64,000 bases of DNA, taken from the NCBI GenBank assembly GCA_015207365.1, contig JADEXA010000019.1, positions 41,439 to 105,438 on the forward strand, given 5' to 3'. Position 1 is the stretch's first letter. Each line of letters opens with the position of its first letter. The notes beneath the pieces were generated by a model. The model did not search any database. It was not told the DNA's origin and saw only the letters and a program-made list of their open reading frames with translations. Below, one piece after another: positions 33,302 through 42,497 of the stretch. A program made the position numbers and the translations under genes. The DNA is from Vacuolonema iberomarrocanum LEGE 07170 (GTDB taxonomy: Bacteria; Cyanobacteriota; Cyanobacteriia; Elainellales; Elainellaceae).

Positions 33302-35677
33302 ATGCTGTATTGCCCTAATCCTACTTGCCAAACCCTCAACGACGACGGGCATCGGTTTTGTCAACAGTGCGGCACGTTCTTGCCGCACCGTTACCTGTGG
33401 GCAGCAGAAATCGCAACACCCCCGTCGATCGATGCGTTGTTGGGCGATCGCTATTGGCACAAAGGAAAGGGAATTTTCCTCGACACCCTCCCCGGCTATC
33501 CCCCTGGCACAGATATTGAAGATATACCGTCTATCGTCTATGCCTATCTGAGGTTGGCAGAGAAACGCTTGCATCTGCCTCTGGTGTATGACCTGATCAC
33601 CGATGAGTCCCATCCTGCCGAGCACCCCATCGTTTTGCTCGAAGAAGCGGCAATCTGGCAACCAGGGCAGGTTTTTACAGACGGCAATGGATCGAAAGCG
33701 CAACCCAGCTTTACAGGTATCTTGCTGTTACCTAGCATTCAAGATCTATGGACGCGCGTTTCAGGGCGACGACAATTGTTTTGGTTGTGGCAGATCGCAT
33801 CCCTATGGCAATCTTTGGCGGATGAAGACGTGGCAACAACCCTACTCACCCCAGACCTGATTCGGGTCGAGGGAGGACTGGTTCGGCTGCTGGAGTTGCG
33901 GCTCGATCTGCCGGATACTCCACCCACCCTCGCGGATCTGGGAGCGCTGTGGCACAGTTGGCTCGCGAAGGCGAACCCCGATATCGACGCGTTCCTGGAA
34001 GCGCTCTGCACCGGAATGATGGATGGAAGCCTATCCGATGCAACGCAGGTGCTAGCGGAACTGGATACCCAGCTCGTGTCGTTCCATCAGGCAACGCCTC
34101 ACACGGTACGCATTGCGACCCAAACTGATCAGGGGCCAACGCGATCGCGCAACGAAGATGCCTGCTATCCCCCCGAAGGAACGGCAGAAACTGAGACCCT
34201 GCACAGCGATGAGGCCAACCATGCGATCGTCATCGTCTGCGATGGAATTGGTGGCCATCAGGGAGGAGACGTGGCCTCTCATCTGGCGATCGCCTCGCTC
34301 GACCAACATCTACATGCATTTCCCCTGCCCACCCTCGACCCCAGCAAACTGTCGCATGCCCTAGTCGAAAGTATTGGCATTGCCAATGACCAGATCAGCC
34401 AGCGCAACGACAGCGAAATGCGAATGGAACGGCAGCGCATGGGCACCACCCTGGTCATGGGCTTACTCCGCCACCACGAGCTTTACCTGTCTCATGTGGG
34501 CGATAGCCGCGCCTACTGGGTTACACGCTGGGGCTGTCATCAGGCAACCCTGGACGACGATGTCGCCTCCCGCCAAATGCGCCTGGGTTACACCCTCTAC
34601 CGCCAAGCCCTGCGACATCCCAACTCTGGGTCCTTGGTGCAAGCGCTGGGGATGGGGTCTTCGAACTTGCTGCATCCCACAGTTCAGCGATTTCTGCTCG
34701 ATGAAGATGGGGTCATTTTGCTTTGTTCTGATGGGCTCAGCGATGGCGATCGCGTCGAAGAACATTGGGATACTGAACTTTTATCTCTGCTCAAAGGAGA
34801 GGGAGATTTTGCTGCCCTGAGCCATCATCTCATCGAAATTGCGAATACCCAGAACGGGCACGATAACGTTACCGTCGGCGTCGTTCACCATCAACTGCCG
34901 ATCGCCGAGGACGACCAACAGATCATTCTGCAACATATGAAGGCCCTGGCCGAGGACTATCAGGCAGTGGTTCAAGGTAAGGCCATCGCCTCGCCCTCTG
35001 CCACAGCGACAACGACAGCAACCGTCGTCGCAGAAACGGAGCATCCCTCCCGCCGTCCCCTGGTCAATCTCATCAGCCTACTGCTCATCGGGCTACTGGG
35101 GGGAGCGTTGGTCATTCTCCTGGTGCCGCAGTTGCGCGATCGCGTCCTGCCATTGCTGGGCGAAACGCCTTCGGAGGAACCGCCACTTTTCCCCACGCCC
35201 ACACCAGAGGCGATCGCCTCCCCCGAGCCTATCCTGCCCGGCAACCTCATTCAAATCGGACGCCCCCCAGAAAGCGGCATACCTCTGCGCTTGCTGTCCC
35301 AGCCCGATCCCGCCAAACTGGATGGCCTGGTCATTTCCTCCGGCAGCATCCTGCGTGTCATCGAAAGGCCCGAAGAGATTGATGTTCCTTGGCTGCGAGT
35401 GATTGTCTGTTCTGTGGAAGCAACGCCCACCCCCGCAGAGGATGCGATTCTCGACTCGACCGAACCACCACCTGCTATCTCCGGCACCCCAACGCCAGAA
35501 ACTATCCCACCCGCTCCAATCGCGCAGGTGGGCAACGAAGGCTGGCTCATAGAAGAAAGCGTCATTCCCCTTGCCATGCCTGTTTCAGAAGATGTTGTTC
35601 CCTCTACTATTTGTCCTCCGGCCACCGCTCCAGCAAACGATGCCGACCCTTCGCTGGAGGGCGATCCGCTGGGCTGA
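33302..35677 (+). CDS. Zn-ribbon/pseudokinase-like PP2C protein phosphatase with membrane anchor
   Basis: The 791-residue multidomain protein starts with a zinc ribbon (CPNPTCQ...FCQQCG, residues 4-25). Residues about 45-250 resemble a degenerate protein kinase: LLGDRYWHKGKG stands where a glycine loop would be, and LLTPDLIRVEGGLVRLLEL where HRD...DFG would be, without catalytic residues. A PP2C phosphatase follows (about 275-530) with RSRNEDAC, VCDGIGGHQGGD, LSHVGDSRAYW, LLCSDGLSDGD and GHDNVTVGVV, so metal-binding Asp residues are present. A membrane helix (about 583-605) and a Pro/Thr-rich tail complete it. It should remove phosphate from Ser/Thr proteins. The CHAT-FHA gene follows after 151 bp. 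Confidence 0.88.
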   Translation: MLYCPNPTCQTLNDDGHRFCQQCGTFLPHRYLWAAEIATPPSIDALLGDRYWHKGKGIFLDTLPGYPPGTDIEDIPSIVYAYLRLAEKRLHLPLVYDLITDESHPAEHPIVLLEEAAIWQPGQVFTDGNGSKAQPSFTGILLLPSIQDLWTRVSGRRQLFWLWQIASLWQSLADEDVATTLLTPDLIRVEGGLVRLLELRLDLPDTPPTLADLGALWHSWLAKANPDIDAFLEALCTGMMDGSLSDATQVLAELDTQLVSFHQATPHTVRIATQTDQGPTRSRNEDACYPPEGTAETETLHSDEANHAIVIVCDGIGGHQGGDVASHLAIASLDQHLHAFPLPTLDPSKLSHALVESIGIANDQISQRNDSEMRMERQRMGTTLVMGLLRHHELYLSHVGDSRAYWVTRWGCHQATLDDDVASRQMRLGYTLYRQALRHPNSGSLVQALGMGSSNLLHPTVQRFLLDEDGVILLCSDGLSDGDRVEEHWDTELLSLLKGEGDFAALSHHLIEIANTQNGHDNVTVGVVHHQLPIAEDDQQIILQHMKALAEDYQAVVQGKAIASPSATATTTATVVAETEHPSRRPLVNLISLLLIGLLGGALVILLVPQLRDRVLPLLGETPSEEPPLFPTPTPEAIASPEPILPGNLIQIGRPPESGIPLRLLSQPDPAKLDGLVISSGSILRVIERPEEIDVPWLRVIVCSVEATPTPAEDAILDSTEPPPAISGTPTPETIPPAPIAQVGNEGWLIEESVIPLAMPVSEDVVPSTICPPATAPANDADPSLEGDPLG

Positions 35678-35828
35678 GTCGAGTCCATTCAAACGACCGA
35701 GCGTGTAGAGGGGAATCATCGACCACTCTTTAACTACCAGTGCATAATAGATAAACTAAAGATTAGCTGAGTTTTCTTTAGTTTTTCCGAAATTCAGATC
35801 AACGGTCGCGTAGTCAACAGATTCTTTC

Positions 35829-37445
35829 ATGCCTGAAAATCCTTGTTTAAGACTGGCCATTGACCGTCTTAACGCCACCACTGCTGCTGATCACTTTGCC
35901 ATCTGGGTCATTCAGGCTCCTCACCCGTCCGGTTACGCACATCATGATCAGAATTACCCGGAGCACTTGATAGAAGCCTGGCGGGCGTGGCAAAGTTTCT
36001 TTTCCTCAAAACCCATTGCCAATGCGCCCGTCCTGCCATCCTTAACCTTGCCCGATAGTACCGATTCTGAAGACAGTTCCCCCTCCCCCTATACCAGCCG
36101 CTTGATGCAGTACCTGGGTATTCTGCTGTGGCGCTGGGTGTTTGATGGCAGCATTCAAAACAGCCTGGATCAGAGCCGTGGGATTGCGCTGGGTCAGGGG
36201 ACGCCGCTGCGGCTACGGCTGGAGTTGCGCGACCCAAACCTGATTGCTATTCCCTGGGAAATCATGCAGCATGGGCCAGGACAGCGCGCGGTTGGGCTGA
36301 GCCAGCAGGTGCTCTTCAGCCGCACCACCTATGAAGTTGATCCGCTCGCGATTCAGCAGGAAGAAACGGGGCTGAAAGTATTGCTAGTGCAAGGCATCAA
36401 TACCAACCAATCGGAGCTAGATTTCGGCGGTGAAAAGAACCTGGACTTAGAGCGAGAGGCGGAGGCGATCGCCCAGGCGTTTTCCACCGGCAGCGACATG
36501 TCGCTCCGCAACACCTGGCAGGAGATTGCCCACTGCGAAATCGATATCCTGATTCAGCCGACGCCTAGTGAGTTGACGGCCTATTTAGAAAGCAAACATT
36601 ACAACGTCCTGTTTTACAGCGGCCATGGGATGCCCGGCCCCGATGGCGGCATGTTGTACCTGCGGCCTGAGGCCACCCTCAACGGCACAGAGCTGGCGCA
36701 GTTGCTGACCCGTTGCCGCATCAAGTTGGCCGTTTTCAATGCGTGTTGGGGGGCCCAACCCGATATGCGTGATGGCTATCCCATTCCCCGCAGCAGTCTG
36801 TCGGAAGTGCTGATTCACCATGGGGTGCCCGCCGTTCTGGCCATGCGCGATACGATCGCCGATCACGAAGCCCTCAGTTTTATCCAGGTCTTTGCCCGCT
36901 CCCTTTCCGAACGGCTACCCATTGACGAGGCCGTCGCTGTTTCCCGGCAACATCTGCTCACGCTCTATCGCTTCAATCAGCCGGCCTGGACGTTGCCTGT
37001 CCTTTATATGCATCCAGAGTTTGATGGGGAACTGCTGCGCTCTCCCTTGGAAGGCACAACGGAGATGCCCGAATCGCCATCGAACTGGGTCGAGCCAAAT
37101 ATTCCGGCAGCTTCTCTGCGGCCACTGGAAACATCCGGTAGTGGCTGGCCAATCCAAGGCGGTCGGATGCGCATTGGCGGACTCGATACCAATGACCTGG
37201 TATTACGGGGAGCTGGCGTCTCGCGACAACATGCCGAAATTTTTTATCGTGATTGTGCGATCGAGGGCGGGATGAAGTCGGGATATTTTCTGCGCGACTT
37301 TTCTCGCTACGGCACATTAATGTTGATGGACAATCGCTGGTATCGGATTCATCGCCAGGAAATCCCCCTACAGTCGGGAACACGGCTCTGTTTTGGGACG
37401 CACCGCGTCGAGTTTCTAGTTGACGGAACCGATAGGGTGGGTTGA
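35829..37445 (+). CDS. CHAT (caspase-like) protease fused to FHA domain
   Basis: The 538-residue protein has an N-terminal CHAT domain. The catalytic pair is visible: His266 in VLFYSGHGMPGP and Cys306 in AVFNACWGAQP. Upstream TPLRLRLELRDPNLIAIPWE is the usual CHAT lead-in. Residues about 430-535 form a forkhead-associated domain (RMRIGGLDTNDLVLRGAGVSRQHAEI, then FSRYGTLM), which binds phosphothreonine. The likely behaviour is a caspase-like cysteine peptidase recruited to, or switched by, a phosphorylated partner. It follows a PP2C phosphatase gene in the same direction, which supports phosphorylation control. Target proteins are unknown. Confidence 0.88.
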   Translation: MPENPCLRLAIDRLNATTAADHFAIWVIQAPHPSGYAHHDQNYPEHLIEAWRAWQSFFSSKPIANAPVLPSLTLPDSTDSEDSSPSPYTSRLMQYLGILLWRWVFDGSIQNSLDQSRGIALGQGTPLRLRLELRDPNLIAIPWEIMQHGPGQRAVGLSQQVLFSRTTYEVDPLAIQQEETGLKVLLVQGINTNQSELDFGGEKNLDLEREAEAIAQAFSTGSDMSLRNTWQEIAHCEIDILIQPTPSELTAYLESKHYNVLFYSGHGMPGPDGGMLYLRPEATLNGTELAQLLTRCRIKLAVFNACWGAQPDMRDGYPIPRSSLSEVLIHHGVPAVLAMRDTIADHEALSFIQVFARSLSERLPIDEAVAVSRQHLLTLYRFNQPAWTLPVLYMHPEFDGELLRSPLEGTTEMPESPSNWVEPNIPAASLRPLETSGSGWPIQGGRMRIGGLDTNDLVLRGAGVSRQHAEIFYRDCAIEGGMKSGYFLRDFSRYGTLMLMDNRWYRIHRQEIPLQSGTRLCFGTHRVEFLVDGTDRVG

Positions 37446-37602
37446 TTCTATTTCTATGGGATATTCACAGATTGCTGCTATAGGGTATCCAACTGGGTGA
37501 TTTTTTGAAAAACTTTCAGCCAGTTGCGGAACTGCCACAAATTACCCTGTAGCTAGGGTTGGCAAACAACCACCCAGCGCATTCACATGGAGTAGGGCTA
37601 TT

Positions 37603-38220
37603 ATGACAAGCGATTCGATCCGGCATTCATCCGCTCATTTTCAAGCACTCGCAGAACTAGAACTCGTCGGCATGATTCTCAATCAGATCGACAGTCCCTA
37701 TCCCTGGATAGCAGAGGATACGCCAATGTGGGCAGAAATGGAAGCGCTAGAACAAGAAGTCGCAGAGAGCTGGACCGCCGATGATTTTTCGCCCTATGTT
37801 CAGTCCTTGTCTGCCACCCTCGATGCCGCCTGGAACTCACTACACCCCCAGGAACTGACGGCAGTCTTTTCGTCTGATTTGTTTCAACAATTTGCAGCCC
37901 AACTGCCCAGCGATTGGTTGCAGCGTATTCGCCAACGCGCCGAGCAGGCGATCGCCCAAACCAACTCCTTGGCTGACCAGCTTGTATTCTGTGTCAATGG
38001 CTTGTTGCCCAGCTTTGTGGATGAGGACTTGCAAGTGTTGGCTCGCCCCTTTGCCTATGCCATGCGGAGTGGTGAAGAGGCTGAGTTGATGGATGGAACG
38101 TTGCAATCGGTACGTCGCGACGACTGGCAGCAACTGAATGAGATCGACAAGGCTCGGCTGAGTCTGGCGATCGCTCGTTACGTCATCAACCAAACATCTC
38201 CCACCGACAAACAGGCGTAA
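37603..38220 (+). CDS. Conserved-looking protein of unknown function
   Basis: A 205-residue acidic, mostly helical soluble protein with no membrane segment, signal peptide or domain I recognise. Conserved-looking stretches are LELVGMILNQIDSPYPWIAE near the N-terminus and ARLSLAIARYVIN near the end. Intact length, codon use like its neighbours and position 158 bp after the CHAT-FHA gene support it as real. It may share that transcript, but nothing ties its function to it. Confidence 0.7.
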   Translation: MTSDSIRHSSAHFQALAELELVGMILNQIDSPYPWIAEDTPMWAEMEALEQEVAESWTADDFSPYVQSLSATLDAAWNSLHPQELTAVFSSDLFQQFAAQLPSDWLQRIRQRAEQAIAQTNSLADQLVFCVNGLLPSFVDEDLQVLARPFAYAMRSGEEAELMDGTLQSVRRDDWQQLNEIDKARLSLAIARYVINQTSPTDKQA

Positions 38221-38487
38221 TGTTAGCTGGGGCATTCCCAAGATTCTTCAGCTAACGCTATCGCTTGATGGCTCGATGTGAATTTGCCGTTAAGGTTTTA
38301 GACAATGGATATCCTTCCATTGCCTTAGGACGGAGTTCCTGGTCACTGTTTCGCACATATGCATTCGTTTTCGTCTCTTTTTATCCGCTCACTCCCATCA
38401 CATTCCCATTCCGTTTCAACCTTTTAGGCTGAGCTTCAATGGTTTTCAAGCCATCTCTGTCCTCAGTGACATGCATCGTCTGGCCGA

Positions 38488-39792
38488 TCACTCAGATGCT
38501 GCATGCTGCGGCGAGGAAAGCTGCGGTGAGAGTTCTCGCGCCTTAAAGATAGCCCCAATAAGAAAGGCATAAGACACGCTTCCCACCAGAGCTAGTACGA
38601 CTGGGCCCAGCAAACCACTCACATTCCAGAGGGTATGCAACCCCGCAGCGGTAAGCAGACCGGTGAGCCAGATGCGGACACGATGGCTGGGTTTGAGGAC
38701 GCTTAATCCCAGAAAGTAGCCAAAGTAGCCACTGTACGCCATATGTCCGGCGATCGCCCCCAGGGTTCGAGCAATCAATAGTTGCAACCCTGAAACCTGC
38801 CCTATTTCTGGCGCAAGGCCGCTGCTACCTACAGATTGAATCATCGATGGAACGTAGTAGCCCAGGCTTTCGACCAGAGTGAAACCAACAGCAGCAGCGG
38901 TTCCCAAGATGATGCCATCCAGCGGTTCGCGGATGGTTAGCCATTCGCGTAGGGGCGATCGCATCATTCCCCCCAACGCCCCCAGCAATAGAATCGGCAA
39001 TATTTTTAGCAGCTCTTCCATCAGCCCTGTACCCACAAACATCTGGAGAACCAGCGTGAGGGGTTGCTGATTGGCCATGGACAGATCCGCATCCCCCGGC
39101 AACCATACTCGAAAGATTTGGATAAAGGCATCCAGCACTGGGCTTTCCAACAACAGCGCCATGAAGAGGGCGGCTAGGATGGGAACCCAAAGCGGTTTGA
39201 CCTGCCGACAGAGGCGATAGATGACGTAGTAGGCAGCCAGGGTCAGGTAAATGGCCAGCAATACGTTAAACAAGGCTGGATTGCCCACGGCCATGAACAG
39301 TAGCACCACTACCGTAACGGTAATGATGCCAATGAGCAGATAGTCGAAGTGATCGGGGTCAGTCAGGGCTGGTAGGACGGGAAATAGTTGAGTGAGGGTG
39401 ACCGCCTCGACAGGTTTCCAGCTCGACCAAAGGGATGGACTCGTATCGAACTCGACCCTGAAGGTCGGGCCATGATGCCCGAGGCGAATGCGATCGCCCT
39501 GTCGCAACGGGCGGCATCCCGATAGTCGGCGATCGTTGAGATAGGTACCGTTAGTGCTGCTCAGGTCACACAGATGCCACTGCCGCTCCCCCATAGAGAT
39601 AATGCGGGCATGAAAGCGCGAGACACCACCTTGCGCCATCGGGCATGACACCTGGCACGCAGGATCCCGCCCTAGAGTCATTTCGCCCTGGGAGGGGAGA
39701 ACATAGATGACAGCAGAGGAGCTAGACGGCGCAGAATCAACCAGGCGCAAATGAGGCGATGGCGCGGATGGCTTCATTCTGCTCTTAGACAC
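38488..39792 (-). CDS. FHA-PrsW family intramembrane metalloprotease
   Basis: The 434-residue protein has an N-terminal FHA domain (about 20-115: MTLGRDPACQV, GVSRFHARI, DLSSTNGTYLND), followed by eight or so membrane helices of the PrsW type. The probable zinc-site motifs are GLMEELLKILPILL, then AGHMAYSGYFGYFLG and GLHTLWN. PrsW proteases cleave membrane proteins such as anti-sigma factors. Fusion to a phosphothreonine-binding domain suggests recognition of a phosphorylated substrate or regulator. The gene converges with the CHAT-FHA group. ATG 39777 is an alternative start. Confidence 0.87.
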   Translation of the reverse strand: MSKSRMKPSAPSPHLRLVDSAPSSSSAVIYVLPSQGEMTLGRDPACQVSCPMAQGGVSRFHARIISMGERQWHLCDLSSTNGTYLNDRRLSGCRPLRQGDRIRLGHHGPTFRVEFDTSPSLWSSWKPVEAVTLTQLFPVLPALTDPDHFDYLLIGIITVTVVVLLFMAVGNPALFNVLLAIYLTLAAYYVIYRLCRQVKPLWVPILAALFMALLLESPVLDAFIQIFRVWLPGDADLSMANQQPLTLVLQMFVGTGLMEELLKILPILLLGALGGMMRSPLREWLTIREPLDGIILGTAAAVGFTLVESLGYYVPSMIQSVGSSGLAPEIGQVSGLQLLIARTLGAIAGHMAYSGYFGYFLGLSVLKPSHRVRIWLTGLLTAAGLHTLWNVSGLLGPVVLALVGSVSYAFLIGAIFKARELSPQLSSPQHAASE

Positions 39793-39841
39793 AGCACCCC
39801 GTCTTCACGATGAGCTTGAGGAACAACTGGATGGATGCGCG

Positions 39842-40039
39842 TTATTGGTTGGCGCGGGCATCTTGAACGGCGGCCAAAAAGCTACCAATGGTCACCGGGA
39901 TGCTCAGCACCAAAATGACCGCCGTGGTTGGCGTGCCAAGTTGGGGAATGCCAGAGGACAGCTCAAAGATGGAGCCAACGGCGGCGATCGCCGCAATGCA
40001 AGACACTGCCAGGAAAAGCCCACTTTTTGGGGTCATCAT
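39842..40039 (-). CDS. Small two-helix membrane protein
   Basis: 65 residues from an ATG at 40039 preceded by AGGAGG ten bases upstream. Two hydrophobic helices are evident (about 7-25 and 38-58: LFLAVSCIAAIAAVGSIFEL and TTAVILVLSIPVTIGSFLAAV), linked by a polar loop containing GIPQLGTP. The tail is short and polar. The longer upstream frame to 40198 lacks a ribosome-binding site. The function is not recognised. It lies between def and the FHA-PrsW gene, in the same direction. Confidence 0.75.
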   Translation of the reverse strand: MMTPKSGLFLAVSCIAAIAAVGSIFELSSGIPQLGTPTTAVILVLSIPVTIGSFLAAVQDARANQ

Positions 40040-40246
40040 CGTTCCATTTCCTCCTACCCAACCACGCTCTAAAGAATTAAAACACACATTAAAGAATATC
40101 AATGCCGATCGCCACCAGACAGTGGCATCACGCACAATTACCCGTTGCGAGTTACTGGTTATTTTTTGCCCATAACTCGTTCCAGACGATATCCCCAAAC
40201 AACTCGAAAGCGCTCCCAGAAAAGGAAGCGCTTTGGTTCGCTCATG

Positions 40247-40813
40247 TTATTCAGAGATTTGCTTGACGGACTGTGTAGAGAAGCCGTGCTTGTCGAGTTC
40301 TTGGGTCAGGGCAATGTGATTTTCGACCCGATCGACAAACATCACCCCTTTCAGGTGATCGATTTCATGCTGAATCACCCGTGCCAGCAAATCTTTTGCC
40401 TGGAGTCGGCGCGGACGACCGTTTTCGTCCTTATAAGACACCTCAATAACCGCAGGGCGAACCACATCCATAAACACCCCAGGAACGCTCAGGCACCCTT
40501 CCTGAATCATGCACTGTTCCTGGCTGAATTTGGTAATGGTGGGGTTGATGAGGACAAACGGAGGCGTTGTTGCATCGTCTAGCTCACAGTCGACCACAAG
40601 AATTTGCTTATTGATCCCGACCTGTGGTGCCGCCAAGCCAATGCCATCGCTGCTGTACATGGTCTGCAGCATTTCCTTCGCCAGTTTGCGGATGTCATTG
40701 TCAATTTTCGTGACCCGCTTGGCATCTTGCCGCAAGACGCGATCGCCCAGGTAATGCAAGTCTAGCGGTGGCTTTGCTAACTTTTTCTTTTCAACCAAAA
40801 TTTGAGCAGTCAT
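40247..40813 (-). CDS. def: Peptide deformylase
   Basis: Def removes the formyl group from the N-terminus of new proteins, using Fe2+ or another metal. All three motifs are present: GIGLAAPQVG, EGCLSVP (metal Cys) and QHEIDHLKG (two metal His and the catalytic Glu). The 188-residue length is normal. The ATG at 40813 is preferred over a TTG two codons upstream. Confidence 0.97.
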   Translation of the reverse strand: MTAQILVEKKKLAKPPLDLHYLGDRVLRQDAKRVTKIDNDIRKLAKEMLQTMYSSDGIGLAAPQVGINKQILVVDCELDDATTPPFVLINPTITKFSQEQCMIQEGCLSVPGVFMDVVRPAVIEVSYKDENGRPRRLQAKDLLARVIQHEIDHLKGVMFVDRVENHIALTQELDKHGFSTQSVKQISE

Positions 40814-41448
40814 GGACAAATTCGCTCGACAGTATCGTCACAATTCTATATAACACCTATATTAATGAATCCTGAGCCAGATTGCAGACCCGTTTTTTGG
40901 GGGTTTGCATAGGGGTTTTGGCCAAGCACAGTCATGCCCAGACCGATCCATTGCAAGGGAGAGCATGATCTACAAACGTCTGTGAAGCCAAGGGCAGCGA
41001 TCGCATCATCCATCCACTAAGTTCGGGCATCGGTTGAACTTTTGGAGAGTTTTGTCAATAATCTGGAGAGTTGCATCTGCATTGCCTGGAAATGGCGTCG
41101 TCATCTTTGCCCACCCACACTATCCTGCCTGGTTTCGTTGTCCCTCTATCGTCAGGATCGAGCCGTTTCTCTGACTAGATGGAGGCGGGTGGGTCTGCCC
41201 ATCCTATGGGATATAAATGCTTGTGAGGTTGGCCGTGCAAGCGGACGTTCGAACCATTCGTTGGTGCCATAGCGGCATCTGATTTCTTTTTTCCTTTCGG
41301 CGCGCATCTATCGTTCGATCGCCTTGGACTCGGCGGATATCCGTCCCTCCTATCTGCTCCTATCCCTGAATCCAGCCAGAAAACCAGGGATAGACATCCA
41401 TCGCATCGAGTTGCTATTTTCGTCACTTCCATTCCTGCCAAACAGACC
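40814..41448. other. Divergent intergenic region before ftsX
   Basis: About 635 bp between leftward def and rightward ftsX. It should hold both promoters. Frames at 41042-41272 (+) and 41175-41450 (-) have no domains and overlap each other. No ftsE lies here, although FtsE is the usual ATPase partner of FtsX. Confidence 0.45.
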
Positions 41449-42351
41449 ATGCTGAAACTGTTAAATAAATCGGATTATCTTCTGCGCGAAACATTTCTTG
41501 GACTCAAGCGTGGCGGTTGGATGAACTGGGCAGCGGTCAGTACCGTCACCGTCCTCCTGTTCTTGTTCGGGCTGAGTTTGCAGGTGTCCTGGCAGCTAGA
41601 AGGGCTGCTTACCCAATTTGGAAGCCAACTAGAAATTTCCGTTTTTTTGGAAACGGGTGTACAGGCCGATTCCCTCGCTGCGACCGTAGAGCAATTTCCT
41701 ACGGTGAGCGATGTGCAGCCCATTTCCAAAGAAGATGCCTGGGAGACGTTGGTCGATGAAATGGGGATTGCGGATATTGAGGGAGCCACATCTCAATTGA
41801 ATGGCAATCCGCTGGTCGATCAGTTGAATGTGAAAGCCCGCGATTCGGAAGATGTCTCGGCTTTGGCAGAGCGCATCGCCCAGCTCCCTGGTGTGGATGA
41901 GGTGCTCTATGTTGCGGAGGCGGTGCAACGCATCGCCCAACTTAACCAGGGGTTGAACTGGGTTAGCTTTGGGATCACGACCATGCTAACGCTGACGGCG
42001 ATCGCCGTTATTTCTACCACCATCCGGCTGATCGTCATGGCACGGCGGCGCGAAATCGAGGTGATGCAACTGGTCGGTGCCACCTCTACTTGGATCTATC
42101 TGCCATTCATCCTCCAGGGAATTACCTTTGGCATCGCCGGGGCGTTGGTTGCCTGGGGCTTGATTGTAGGAGTAGAAGAATTTATCCACCGTCTCCTGGC
42201 GCAACAGGCCGATTTCATTCAGTTCCTGGCGGATGGGCTGGTTCTCCCGCCAAGTAAGTTAGTCTTGCTACCGCTGACATTGCTGGGGTTAGGCAGTTCT
42301 GTCGGTCTTCTCGGCAGTCTCTTTGCCGTCCGCCGCTTTGCCCTCCGTTAA
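41449..42351 (+). CDS. ftsX: FtsX-type cell division permease
   Basis: The 300-residue protein has the FtsX topology: a cytosolic start, one helix (about 24-45), a 115-residue extracytoplasmic loop (EISVFLETGVQADSLAATV to LPGVDEVLYV), and three further helices. The region RRREIEVMQLVGATSTWIYLPFILQG is the conserved FtsX block. With FtsE it forms an ABC-like complex that activates peptidoglycan hydrolases at the septum. ftsE is not adjacent, as is common in cyanobacteria. Confidence 0.93.
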   Translation: MLKLLNKSDYLLRETFLGLKRGGWMNWAAVSTVTVLLFLFGLSLQVSWQLEGLLTQFGSQLEISVFLETGVQADSLAATVEQFPTVSDVQPISKEDAWETLVDEMGIADIEGATSQLNGNPLVDQLNVKARDSEDVSALAERIAQLPGVDEVLYVAEAVQRIAQLNQGLNWVSFGITTMLTLTAIAVISTTIRLIVMARRREIEVMQLVGATSTWIYLPFILQGITFGIAGALVAWGLIVGVEEFIHRLLAQQADFIQFLADGLVLPPSKLVLLPLTLLGLGSSVGLLGSLFAVRRFALR

Positions 42352-42371
42352 GGCGGTCAGAACTTAGGCGC

Positions 42372-42411
42372 TTTGTTGATGGTGTGCTCACGCCGCCGCC
42401 ATACCATCAAC
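42372..42411. repeat. Degenerate F4-like palindrome
   Basis: TTTGTTGATGGTGTG and CATACCATCAACG form imperfect arms, followed by CTCAGGCTGACGCAAG, similar to the flanks of F4 copy 1. It lies between the convergent ftsX and rsmI genes. Confidence 0.5.
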
Positions 42412-42497
42412 GACTTCACTCAGGCTGACGCAAGTTTTGCGTCAGTACTGGAAGTTTTGTTTTGTGGATGGTTGTTTTAGAGTACCCGTCAATCTGT

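Noticed and set aside
41244..41262. GTTCGAACC resembling a tRNA T-loop
   Set aside because: No paired T-arm, anticodon arm or acceptor stem around it.
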